Source: Anaerolineales bacterium
Lineage (GTDB): Bacteria; Chloroflexota; Anaerolineae; Promineifilales; Promineifilaceae
Length of the DNA stretch: 18,331 nucleotides
Direction: 5' to 3'
Assembly (NCBI GenBank): GCA_020432595.1
Contig: JAGQGA010000031.1
Span: forward strand, 1-18,331
Made by a program: the position numbers and the translations under genes. The notes under the pieces were generated by a model. It searched no databases. It worked only from the letters and a program-made list of their open reading frames with translations, and was not told where the DNA came from. Below, in pieces: positions 5,859 through 13,069 of this stretch (position 1 is its first letter; every line of letters begins with the position of its first letter).

Positions 5859-7913
5859 ATGCAGTTAAAGAACAAATTTGACCAAACAGCATTTTGGCGC
5901 GTGGTGCTGCTGCTGTTGGTGGTCTTCGCGCTGGTCATTAGCTGCCAGCGCGAAGACACACCCGGCGACGCACCAGCGGCCAATGCCCCGGCTGAGGAAG
6001 GGCAGGCTGTAGCTTTAGGGGCCGATGCCGATGCGATCATTGCGGCACGCGGGTTAACCCCCGATGACGTGGCCGCCGCCCTGAAAACATTTACCCCCAC
6101 TGGCAAGCTCGATGAATACATCATGTTTGCTTCAGGCGGCCATTCAGGGCAGGTGTATGTCATTGGCTTGCCCTCGATGCGGATTTTGAAGACGATTGCC
6201 GTTTTCACGCCGGAGCCGTGGCAAGGTTGGGGGTATGGGGCCGTTGATACGATGGAGGTCTTGAACGAGGGGGATATTAACGGCCACGATGTGCTGTGGG
6301 GCGACACCCACCACCCGGCGCTGAGCGAAACAGGTGGGGATTATGATGGGCAATATTTGTTTATCAACGATAAGGCCAATGCCCGTTTGGCGGTGATTGA
6401 CCTGCATGATTTTGAAACGAAGCAGATTGTCAAAAACCCGATTGCCATCAGCGACCACGGCGGTTCGATGGTGACGCCCGACACCGACTGGATTATTGAA
6501 GGTGGGCAATATGCCGCGCCGCTGGGGTGGGAATATAGTTCGCTGGAAAATTATGCCGAGGATTACCGGGGGATGGTGACGTTCTGGAAGTTTGACCGGG
6601 AAAACGGCCGTTTACTCCCCGACCAATCCTTTGCCATGGAAATGCCCCCCTACTGGCAAGATCTGTGTGATGCTGGCAAGCTGGTCAGCGATGGCTGGGT
6701 GTTCTGCAATTCGTTCAACACCGAAATGGCAACGGGTGGGGTGGAAGAGGGCAACCCGCCGTTTGAGTCTGGCGCGTCGCAACGCGATATGGACTATATG
6801 CACATTATCAACCTAGACAAGGCGGCTGAGGTGGCGGCGGCGGGCAACACGATGGATGTCAATGGCTTCCCGGTGATTTCGCTGGAAACGGCCGTTGCGG
6901 AAAACCTCCTTTACTTTGCTCCCGAACCCAAAAGCCCCCACGGGGTAGACGTGGCTCCTGGCGGCGAATACATGGTTGTCTCCGGTAAGCTCGATCCCCA
7001 TGTGACCGTCTACAGCTTCCAAAAAATTCAGGACACCATTGCCGCCGGTAACTTTGAAACCGACGATTATGGCGTACCGGTGCTTGACTTTGATAGCGTC
7101 ATCGAAGCCCAGGTTGAGCTGGGGCTGGGGCCGCTGCACACCCAATTTGACAACAAAGGCTACGCCTACACCAGCCTCTTCCTCGATAGCGCCGTCGCTC
7201 GCTGGTCGCTGGGTGGCCCCTACGCCGACCTGAACGATGACCCCGACTGGTCGCTGGTCAGCAAAACTTCCGTTCATTACAACGTCGGCCACATTTCGGC
7301 GGCCGAAGGCGATACCGTTAGCCCGGATGGGAACTACCTTGTTTCGCTGAACAAATGGGCCATTGATCGCTTTGCCAATGTGGGGCCGCTGCTGCCGCAG
7401 AACTTCCAGCTTTTGGATATTGCTGGTACTGGCACCAACATGCCGCTGCTCTACGATATGCCGCTGCCCGATGGTGAACCGCACTATGCCCAAATTATCA
7501 AAGCCGATAAGCTGGCACCGTGGGAAGTGTATCCTGAGGTGGGTTGGAACCCCCACACCCAATCCAAGGATCCTAACGCGGTGATGCCGGGTGAGGAACG
7601 GATTGAGCGTGATGGCAACACGGTGGAAATCTGGATGACGGCCGTTCGCAGCCACTTCACCCCCGAACACGTCGAAATCAAGCAGGGCGACCACGTTATC
7701 TGGCACATCACCAACGTCGAACGCGCCTATGATGCCACCCACGGCTTCTCCATCCCCGTCTACAACATCAACCTGAGCATTGAACCGGGCGAAGCCACGA
7801 CCTTTGAGTTTGATGCCACCGATGACGGTGTCTTTTCCTTCTATTGCACTGAGTTCTGCTCGGCGCTGCATTTGGAAATGACCGGCTACATGCTGATCGA
7901 ACCTAAACAGTAA
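5859..7913 (+). CDS. nosZ: nitrous-oxide reductase, clade II (Sec-type), lipoprotein
   Basis: A 684-residue enzyme reducing N2O to N2, the last step of denitrification, on the outer face of the membrane. The N-terminus is a lipoprotein signal (hydrophobic stretch ending VISC, lipid cysteine C29), not a Tat signal, which marks clade II. The beta-propeller carries all seven expected CuZ histidines: GDTHHP (H151, H152), H200, PHGVD (H361), GPLHTQFD (H427), YNVGH (H478) and PHYAQ (H542). The C-terminal cupredoxin domain holds the CuA ligands H628 (THGFSIP) and CTEFCSALHLEM (C663, C667, H671, M674). The ATG at 5859 is chosen for its GAGGAG at 9-base spacing; an in-frame ATG at 5745 would bury the signal peptide. 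The stop TAA (7911-7913) lies in the heptad repeat element. Confidence 0.97.
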   Translation: MQLKNKFDQTAFWRVVLLLLVVFALVISCQREDTPGDAPAANAPAEEGQAVALGADADAIIAARGLTPDDVAAALKTFTPTGKLDEYIMFASGGHSGQVYVIGLPSMRILKTIAVFTPEPWQGWGYGAVDTMEVLNEGDINGHDVLWGDTHHPALSETGGDYDGQYLFINDKANARLAVIDLHDFETKQIVKNPIAISDHGGSMVTPDTDWIIEGGQYAAPLGWEYSSLENYAEDYRGMVTFWKFDRENGRLLPDQSFAMEMPPYWQDLCDAGKLVSDGWVFCNSFNTEMATGGVEEGNPPFESGASQRDMDYMHIINLDKAAEVAAAGNTMDVNGFPVISLETAVAENLLYFAPEPKSPHGVDVAPGGEYMVVSGKLDPHVTVYSFQKIQDTIAAGNFETDDYGVPVLDFDSVIEAQVELGLGPLHTQFDNKGYAYTSLFLDSAVARWSLGGPYADLNDDPDWSLVSKTSVHYNVGHISAAEGDTVSPDGNYLVSLNKWAIDRFANVGPLLPQNFQLLDIAGTGTNMPLLYDMPLPDGEPHYAQIIKADKLAPWEVYPEVGWNPHTQSKDPNAVMPGEERIERDGNTVEIWMTAVRSHFTPEHVEIKQGDHVIWHITNVERAYDATHGFSIPVYNINLSIEPGEATTFEFDATDDGVFSFYCTEFCSALHLEMTGYMLIEPKQ

Positions 7914-7980
7914 TCAGTGATCGGTAATCGGTAATCAGTGTTCAGACTGATTACTGGTTACTGATTACCGATTACTTTCC
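7905..7980. repeat. heptanucleotide repeat element, copy 2 (between nosZ and nosB-like gene)
   Basis: Six heptads in one direction (7905-7946, e.g. AATCAGT, GATCGGT, AATCGGT) face four in the other (7949-7976, GATTACT, GGTTACT, GATTACC, GATTACT), ending in TTCC as in copy 1. The arms can pair as an imperfect hairpin of about 30 bp in the nos mRNA. The element contains the nosZ stop codon and ends 5 bp before the next ATG. Confidence 0.9.
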
Positions 7981-7985
7981 CACCC

Positions 7986-8639
7986 ATGAGTATCTTCAAG
8001 AACTTTGTCGGGCCGCGAGTTCCGGCAAACAGCCCCGAATCTGTTCGTATGCAGTATCGCTTGCCTACGCTGCTGTTTAGTGCCGCTGCCGTGGTGCTGC
8101 TTGTCTCGATTTTTCTGCCCTACTGGCAGATGACGCTGCACGCGCCGCAATATCCAGGGGGGCTGGAGGTGGTGGTTTATGTCAATGAGCTAACAGGCGA
8201 TGTGGCCGAGATTGACGGGCTAAACCATTACATAGGCATGAGGCCGCTGGGAGAGGCGGCGCAGTTGGAGCGGTCGGTGAGCATCTTGGCAATTGGGGTG
8301 CTGTGCCTGCTCGTTTTGGCGGCGGTGTTTGTTCACACCAAATGGGTGGTGCTGTTTACCCTGCCGGCCGTCCTGATGCCCTTTGCCTTTTTAGCCGATA
8401 TGTATTTGTGGATGCGTCACTTTGGCCTTAACCTCGACCAAACGGCTCCATTGAGCAGCGCCATCAAGCCCTTTGTGCCACCGATTTTTGGAGAAGGAGT
8501 GGTGGGGCAGTTTAAGACGGTGGCTGCGTTTCGCGGTGGGCTGTATTTGGCGTTTTTAACGGCCGTTCTCATCCTCATCGGTCTCTACACCCATCGCCAA
8601 GCCTTCAAACCACTGGTTGATAAGGAAAGTAATCAGTGA
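7986..8639 (+). CDS. NosB-like four-helix membrane protein of the nos cluster
   Basis: A 217-residue integral membrane protein with hydrophobic segments at about 28-47, 97-117, 120-142 and 183-203. The loop after the first helix carries YWQMTLHAPQYPGGL and later GLNHYIGM, motifs I associate with the membrane protein that directly follows nosZ in clade II clusters (NosB, sometimes annotated as a cytochrome-c-like protein). No CxxCH is present, so it does not bind haem c itself. Its role is unknown; participation in electron transfer or NosZ maturation is inferred from constant linkage. No Shine-Dalgarno precedes the ATG at 7986, which sits 5 bp past the heptad element. The last codons (SNQ and TGA) are again made by a heptad array, and TGA overlaps the GTG start of nosD. 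Confidence 0.75.
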   Translation: MSIFKNFVGPRVPANSPESVRMQYRLPTLLFSAAAVVLLVSIFLPYWQMTLHAPQYPGGLEVVVYVNELTGDVAEIDGLNHYIGMRPLGEAAQLERSVSILAIGVLCLLVLAAVFVHTKWVVLFTLPAVLMPFAFLADMYLWMRHFGLNLDQTAPLSSAIKPFVPPIFGEGVVGQFKTVAAFRGGLYLAFLTAVLILIGLYTHRQAFKPLVDKESNQ

Positions 8640-8656
8640 ACAGTAAACGGTTATCA
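8629..8656 (+). repeat. heptanucleotide repeat, copy 3, forming the nosB-like/nosD junction
   Basis: Four heptads in perfect register (8629-8656), beginning GTAATCA then GTGAACA, preceded by GGAAA as at the edge of the other copies. The second heptad supplies both the TGA stop of the upstream gene (8637-8639) and the GTG start of nosD (8636-8638). No inverted arm of this family is present here. Confidence 0.8.
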
Positions 8657-10099
8657 GTAGGGTTGGTTGGGTTGCTGCTGTGGTTAAGTGGGGCGTGGGG
8701 AGTCGGGAGTGGGACATGGGGTGTTGTAACCTACGCCCTACTCCCCACTCCCTACACCCTACAATCCCCGTCCATCCCCGCCGAGGGGCTGGCACAGGCG
8801 ATTGCTGCCGCTGCACCCGGCGACACCATCAACGTGCAGGGAGGCATCTATCACGGCCGCCTTATCATTAACAAACCGCTGACCCTTATCGGCCACGATT
8901 GGCCGGTGATTGACGGCGGCGGAGAAGGGAGCGTGGTGCAAATCACGGCTCCTGGCACCACCGTGCGCGGTTTTCTCATCCAAAACTCTGGCGATTCGCT
9001 GGATCAGGAAAACACGGGCATCGTTGTGGAAGCCCCCAACACCCTTGTTACAGACAACCGTTTTGAGCAGACCCTCTTTGGCATTTATTTACGGCAGGCC
9101 AGCAACAGCGTGGTGCGTGGCAACCTCATCCACAGCAAGCCGCTGGATGTACCTCGGCGCGGCGACGGCATTCGCGTTTGGTACAGCAACGACGTACTGA
9201 TTGAAAACAACACCGTGGAAATGGGGCGCGACGTGGTGCTGTGGTATTCGGAACGGCTGACGGTACGGGGCAATGTGGTCAATAACGGCCGTTATGGTCT
9301 CCACTTCATGTACTGTGATGATGCCCACATTGTGCAAAACCGGCTCACCAACAACTCCGTCGGTGCCTTTCTCATGTACAGCCGCCGCATGATCATGGAA
9401 AACAACACCGTGGCTGGCAATCGCGGCCCCAGCGGCTATGGCATTGGCCTCAAAGACATGGACGATGCCATCGTGCGCGACAATTTGTTTCTCGACAACC
9501 GCGTCGGAGCCTACCTCGATGGCTCCCCGCGTGAGGTAGACAGCATCGGCCACTTCCAGCGCAACGTCTTTGGCTACAACGACATTGGCGTGGAGATGAT
9601 GCCGGCCGTGCGCCACAACGAATTTATGGGCAACAGCTTTGTAGATAACGATGAACAGGTTGCCATTGCCGGGGGCGGTTCGTCGGCGGCCAACAACCGT
9701 TGGACGGTAGCCGATCAGGGCAACTATTGGAGCGACTACGCCGGGTTTGATGCCAACGGTGACGGTTTTGGCGATATTGCCTACAGCTCGGAGCGTCTTT
9801 TTGAAAATCTGGTGGCGCAGGAGCCAAATTTGCGGCTGTTTTTATACAGCCCGGCCATCAACACGCTCGATTTTGCGGCCAAGGCGTTTCCCATTGTGCG
9901 CCCGCAGCCAAAATTGGTGGATGAACGGCCGTTTATGACCCCCACCATCCCCAGCCAAGCACCCGCCCTGCCACGCCCCGCCGTCAGTTGGTGGTTTGTG
10001 GCCGCCTTTCTGCTGCTGCTTTTGGCTTGGGGGATTGTGCAACTCACCCGTCTGCGGCAGCATCCCTACCGCTTGCCGCAGTTGGAGAAACAGCCATGA
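8636..10099 (+). CDS. nosD: NosD, copper-centre maturation protein with membrane anchor
   Basis: A 487-residue protein of the NosD family, required with NosF and NosY for building the CuZ site of NosZ. After an N-terminal hydrophobic signal (about 5-20) comes a right-handed parallel beta-helix (about 55-370) with many repeated N-x-V/N-x-I turns typical of CASH/PbH1 repeats, for example IENNTVEMGRDVVLWYSERL. A C-terminal membrane helix (SWWFVAAFLLLLLAWGIVQL) with a basic tail anchors it, unlike the soluble periplasmic NosD of Proteobacteria. The start is GTG 8636, preceded by AAGGAAAG and overlapping the previous stop (GTGA). Residues about 19-42 are encoded by a second heptad repeat array (8690-8759). 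The end overlaps nosF by ATGA. Confidence 0.95.
   Translation: MNSKRLSVGLVGLLLWLSGAWGVGSGTWGVVTYALLPTPYTLQSPSIPAEGLAQAIAAAAPGDTINVQGGIYHGRLIINKPLTLIGHDWPVIDGGGEGSVVQITAPGTTVRGFLIQNSGDSLDQENTGIVVEAPNTLVTDNRFEQTLFGIYLRQASNSVVRGNLIHSKPLDVPRRGDGIRVWYSNDVLIENNTVEMGRDVVLWYSERLTVRGNVVNNGRYGLHFMYCDDAHIVQNRLTNNSVGAFLMYSRRMIMENNTVAGNRGPSGYGIGLKDMDDAIVRDNLFLDNRVGAYLDGSPREVDSIGHFQRNVFGYNDIGVEMMPAVRHNEFMGNSFVDNDEQVAIAGGGSSAANNRWTVADQGNYWSDYAGFDANGDGFGDIAYSSERLFENLVAQEPNLRLFLYSPAINTLDFAAKAFPIVRPQPKLVDERPFMTPTIPSQAPALPRPAVSWWFVAAFLLLLLAWGIVQLTRLRQHPYRLPQLEKQP
8690..8759. repeat. second heptad family (GGGGAGT type) inside nosD
   Basis: Ten consecutive heptads in unbroken 7-bp register. Five are G-rich (8690-8724: GGGGCGT, GGGGAGT, then variants), one is a spacer (TGTAACC), and four are C-rich and inverted (8732-8759: TACGCCC, TACTCCC, then variants). 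It is an inverted array able to form a hairpin, and is translated as the stretch between the NosD signal helix and the beta-helix domain. Confidence 0.85.
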
Positions 10100-10950
10100 T
10101 TGAAGTAACCCATCTTACCCGTCGCTTTGGCAATTTAACGGCCGTTGACGACCTTTCCTTCACCGTCAAACCGGGCGAAGCGGTGGCTTTGTGGGGAGCC
10201 AACGGGGCTGGCAAAACAACGGCCGTTCGCTGCCTCCTCAACCTCATCCCCTTTGAAGGGCAAATCACCATTGCCGGGCTGGACGTGCGCCAGCACAGCA
10301 AGGCGGTGCGAACCCACATTGGCTTTGTGCCGCAGGAGCTAAACTTCCACGATGATTTGACGGTGAGTGAGACGGTGACGTTTTACGGCCGTTTACGCAA
10401 ACTCCCCCACGGCACCGACCTCACCTCCCTGCTCACCCGGTTGGAGCTAATCCCCCACATCAACAAGCGCGTGCGCGACCTCTCTGGCGGTCTTAAGCAG
10501 CGGCTGGCGTTGGCGTTGGCACTGCTGGCCGACCCGCCCATCCTCATTCTGGATGAACCCACTGCCAACCTCGACATTCGCGCCCGCGAAGAGTTCCTGC
10601 TCTTCCTCCACACCCTCAAGCAGGAAGGTAAAACCTTTGTTTTTTCCTCCCACCGGCTGGAAGAAATTACCGCCCTGGCCGACCGCGTTCTGCTGCTAGA
10701 GGCGGGCAAACTGGTCATAGATACCCCGCCCCACGAACTGGAGCGGCGGCTGGGTTGGGAAACGACGCTCCACCTCTACCTGCCGGAGCCAACTATCGAA
10801 CCCGCTCTGCAAACCCTCACCCGCTTTGGGATGCCGGTTAGCCGCAATGGGCGCGGCGTGCGCGTGCAGGTGGCTCCCGGCAAAAAAGGGGAGTTGCTGC
10901 GGCGGCTGCACGAAGCGGGCATTGTCATCGAGGATTTTACGGTGGAATAA
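10096..10950 (+). CDS. nosF: NosF, ABC transporter ATPase of the nos cluster
   Basis: A 284-residue cytoplasmic ATPase with every ABC motif: Walker A GANGAGKTT, Q-loop FVPQELNF, signature LSGGLKQR, Walker B ILILDEPTANLD and H-loop VFSSHRLEE. With NosY it forms the NosFY transporter that, with NosD, supports assembly of the copper-sulfur CuZ centre, probably by exporting a sulfur species or driving NosD. The start at 10096 overlaps the nosD stop (ATGA). The longer open frame upstream runs antiparallel to nosD coding logic and is ignored. The C-terminal 80 residues form the regulatory tail usual for this subfamily. Two AACGGCCGTT palindromes fall near the start, one encoding LTAVDD and one within Walker A (KTTAVR). 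Confidence 0.95.
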   Translation: MIEVTHLTRRFGNLTAVDDLSFTVKPGEAVALWGANGAGKTTAVRCLLNLIPFEGQITIAGLDVRQHSKAVRTHIGFVPQELNFHDDLTVSETVTFYGRLRKLPHGTDLTSLLTRLELIPHINKRVRDLSGGLKQRLALALALLADPPILILDEPTANLDIRAREEFLLFLHTLKQEGKTFVFSSHRLEEITALADRVLLLEAGKLVIDTPPHELERRLGWETTLHLYLPEPTIEPALQTLTRFGMPVSRNGRGVRVQVAPGKKGELLRRLHEAGIVIEDFTVE

Positions 10951-10951
10951 G

Positions 10952-11791
10952 ATGAGAGATCTAGATTTGGCAACCGTCTTTATTTTGGCACAAAAAGAGC
11001 TGCGCGATGCGCGGCGCAACCGCTGGTTTTTGCTCTATGCCGCCGCCTTTGCCGGGCTGTCGCTGGGGCTGGCCGCGCTGGCGTTGTCTGGTGCGGGCAA
11101 CTATGGGCTGGCCGGTTTTGGCCGCACCAGCGCCAGCCTCATCAACCTGATTTTACTGATTGTGCCGCTGATGGGACTAACGCTTGGTGCATTAAGCCTG
11201 GCGGGAGAACGGGAAAAAGGGACGCTGCTCTATTTGCTGGCGCAGCCCGTGACCCAGCTTGAGCTGCTGCTGGGCAAATTTATTGGGCTGGCGTTGGCGC
11301 TCATGGCGGCCATTGCCCTTGGCTTTGGCCTGACGGGGCTGCTGATTGGGGTCAACGGTGGCGGGGCGCAGGTGACAACCTATCTTGGGCTGCTGCTGCT
11401 CACCTGTCTGCTGGTGTTGGTCAGCCTGAGCCTGGGCTTTTTGCTGTCGGCACTTGTGCAGCGCGGAGCAACGGCCGTTGGGCTGGCGCTTTTCCTCTGG
11501 CTGGGGCTAACGATTTTTGGCGATTTGGGGCTGATGGGCACGGCGTTGATCCTGCGGCTGAATGTAGACCAACTGTTTGCCCTGGCGCTGATCAATCCGC
11601 TGCAGTTGTTTAAAATAACGGCCGTTTTTAACATCCGCCAAAATTTAGAGCTGCTTGGCCCGGCCGGCATCTACGCCACCCGCACCTACGGCAGCCAACT
11701 GCTCCCCCTGCTCATCGGCTTGCTCACCCTGTGGATCATCGCCCCCTTCCTGGCCGCCATCCAGCTTTTTAAACGCAAAGGTGTCTTATGA
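10952..11791 (+). CDS. nosY: NosY, ABC transporter permease of the nos cluster
   Basis: A 279-residue membrane protein with an amphipathic N-terminal segment (FILAQKELRDARRNRW), the hallmark of ABC-2-type permeases, and about six transmembrane helices. It contains LSLAGEREKGTLLYLLAQPV, a coupling-region motif conserved in NosY. It is the membrane partner of NosF. The start ATG at 10952 lies one base after the nosF stop; the longer frame upstream overlaps nosF and is rejected. The final helix ends in a short cytoplasmic KRKGVL tail, and the stop overlaps the nosL start (ATGA), implying translational coupling through nosF-nosY-nosL. Two palindrome copies occur (11471, 11618). Confidence 0.93.
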   Translation: MRDLDLATVFILAQKELRDARRNRWFLLYAAAFAGLSLGLAALALSGAGNYGLAGFGRTSASLINLILLIVPLMGLTLGALSLAGEREKGTLLYLLAQPVTQLELLLGKFIGLALALMAAIALGFGLTGLLIGVNGGGAQVTTYLGLLLLTCLLVLVSLSLGFLLSALVQRGATAVGLALFLWLGLTIFGDLGLMGTALILRLNVDQLFALALINPLQLFKITAVFNIRQNLELLGPAGIYATRTYGSQLLPLLIGLLTLWIIAPFLAAIQLFKRKGVL

Positions 11792-12297
11792 AACAACTGG
11801 CATTGCTCACGGGAATTCTGTTTTTGCTGCTCGGCTGCCAATCGGCCGCCGACCTCGACACCCCACCCGAAATTCTTTACGGTCAGGATATTTGTGATGA
11901 ATGCAGCATGATCATCAACGAAACCCGTTACGCCGCTTCCTACGTTACCAACACTGGCGAAGTGCGCCGTTTTGATGGCATTGGCGATATGTTGCTCTAT
12001 GATTACAAGCAGCACGAACAGGTGCATGTTTATTGGGTTCACGACTTTAACAGTGAGGAATGGCTGTTGGCTGACAAGGCAACCTTTGTGCAAAATTCGG
12101 CACTGCCCACCCCTATGGGCTGGGGTCTTATCGCCTTTGCTGACCCAGCTACTGCGGCTGACTATGTGGCGGCAAACGGAGGCAGCACCGCAACCTTGGC
12201 TGATTTACAGCAACTATTTGCTTCCGGGGCCGTTGACCCCACCACCTTGCATGACGCTGTTATTCACCATGACGAAAACACGCAAGCGCAGCCTTGA
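11788..12297 (+). CDS. nosL: NosL, copper chaperone lipoprotein
   Basis: A 169-residue lipoprotein: signal peptide ending LLLGC (lipid C17), then the Cu(I)-binding motif CDECSMII (C36, C39, M41) typical of NosL, and a conserved RFDGIGDMLLY segment. NosL delivers copper to NosZ through interaction with NosDFY. It overlaps nosY by four bases. A His-rich C-terminal end (LHDAVIHHDE) may add metal ligands. The gene and the next two lack the AACGGCCGTT palindrome, in contrast with the rest of the cluster. Confidence 0.95.
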   Translation: MKQLALLTGILFLLLGCQSAADLDTPPEILYGQDICDECSMIINETRYAASYVTNTGEVRRFDGIGDMLLYDYKQHEQVHVYWVHDFNSEEWLLADKATFVQNSALPTPMGWGLIAFADPATAADYVAANGGSTATLADLQQLFASGAVDPTTLHDAVIHHDENTQAQP

Positions 12298-12331
12298 AGC
12301 GGCTGTGTTTGTGCCAAAATGAGGAGACATC

Positions 12332-12751
12332 ATGAAACAAATGAAACAACTGTTGGTCATTTTTTGCTTAACAATGGTTCTGGCTGCCTGTGGCAGCGGC
12401 GAGACCGCTTCTTCCACAACGGCCGAGAATAACGCGCCAACGGCCCCATCCCCCAGCACTGAACCGACCGGCGATGCGGCCAATGGGGAAGCGTTGTTTG
12501 GGCAAAGCTGTATCGCTTGTCATGGGGAAGGTGGCGTGGGCATTGAAGGGCTGGGTAAAAATATGACCACCAGTGAGTTTATTCGCGGCATGAACGATGA
12601 CGAATTTCTGGCCTTTGTGAAGACCGGCCGACCGGTAGGTGACCCTGCTAACACCACCGGGATTGATATGCCACCCAAAGGGGGCAACCCGGCTCTGACC
12701 GATGCCCAACTCTTGGATATAATTGCCTATATTCGCACACTACAAGAGTAA
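12332..12751 (+). CDS. monohaem class I cytochrome c lipoprotein
   Basis: A 139-residue exported electron carrier. The signal peptide ends VLAAC (lipid C20), followed by a Ser/Thr/Pro/Ala-rich linker (21-48) that would hold the haem domain away from the membrane. The haem motif is CIACH (C60, C63, H64), and the distal ligand is probably M113 in IDMPPKGG. The start at 12332 follows GAGGAG. It lies 34 bp after nosL in the same direction. It is the obvious candidate to carry electrons from the quinol-oxidising complex to the CuA site of NosZ, since no nosR, nosG, nosH or multihaem nosC gene is seen here. That role is inferred from position. Confidence 0.92.
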   Translation: MKQMKQLLVIFCLTMVLAACGSGETASSTTAENNAPTAPSPSTEPTGDAANGEALFGQSCIACHGEGGVGIEGLGKNMTTSEFIRGMNDDEFLAFVKTGRPVGDPANTTGIDMPPKGGNPALTDAQLLDIIAYIRTLQE

Positions 12752-12752
12752 C

Positions 12753-12796
12753 AAAGGCTTTAGGATTTTTCGCAGCGTCTGAAACCCTGAGCCTTT
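12753..12796 (+). other. intercistronic hairpin between cytochrome c and DUF1858 genes
   Basis: AAAGGCTTTAGG (12753-12764) can pair with CCTGAGCCTTT (12786-12796) with one bulge. A T run (12766-12770) lies in the loop rather than after the stem, so this looks more like an mRNA-processing or stability hairpin than a terminator. Confidence 0.35.
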
Positions 12797-12806
12797 TCAG
12801 GAGCAA

Positions 12807-13031
12807 ATGATGTCTGGGGATAAATCGTTGACTCATATGAGCGTCAAAGAAGTTTTAGCTCGCTGGCCGCAAACGGCACGGGTCTTTCAAAAATATAGCA
12901 TGGCCTGTATTGGCTGTGTGGTGGCACCTTATTGCACCGTTGCCACAGTGGCTAAGGATTACGATTTACCCCTGGAGTTCTTTGTCAGTACCTTGGAGGC
13001 GGCGATTCATGATGGTGAAGCCATAGAATAG
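12807..13031 (+). CDS. DUF1858-domain small cysteine protein
   Basis: A 74-residue soluble protein with the DUF1858 pattern: MSVKEVLARWPQTARVFQKYSMACIGC, a helix pair leading to a CxxC motif (C34, C37), plus C43 in APYCTVATVA. Related domains form the N-terminus of the ScdA/RIC iron-sulfur repair proteins and accompany hybrid-cluster and redox enzymes. A redox or Fe-S/NO-protection role is plausible next to N2O respiration, but is inference. The start is ATG 12807 (a second ATG follows directly) with AGGAG at 12799-12803. It is last in the nos run, followed by a strong terminator. Confidence 0.8.
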   Translation: MMSGDKSLTHMSVKEVLARWPQTARVFQKYSMACIGCVVAPYCTVATVAKDYDLPLEFFVSTLEAAIHDGEAIE

Positions 13032-13040
13032 TGGCAGATG

Positions 13041-13067
13041 AGCCGGGGTTCCTAGCGAACCCCGGCT
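13041..13067. terminator. hairpin terminator between convergent genes
   Basis: Perfect 11-bp stem AGCCGGGGTTC (13041-13051) and GAACCCCGGCT (13057-13067) with a 5-base loop, followed on the plus strand by TTCTTAG. It closes the nos operon and lies 3 bp from the end of the convergent FAD oxidoreductase gene, so it could serve both strands, although T tracts are weak. Confidence 0.7.
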
Positions 13068-13069
13068 TC

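Noticed and set aside
6813..7871. Long 352-codon open frame on the minus strand
   Set aside because: It is the antisense of nosZ, whose plus-strand product is unmistakable. The antisense protein has no recognisable domain and arises from codon bias.
9988..10095. Upstream extension of nosF to 9988
   Set aside because: It overlaps the C-terminal anchor of nosD. The ATGA overlap at 10096 gives the family-typical N-terminus.
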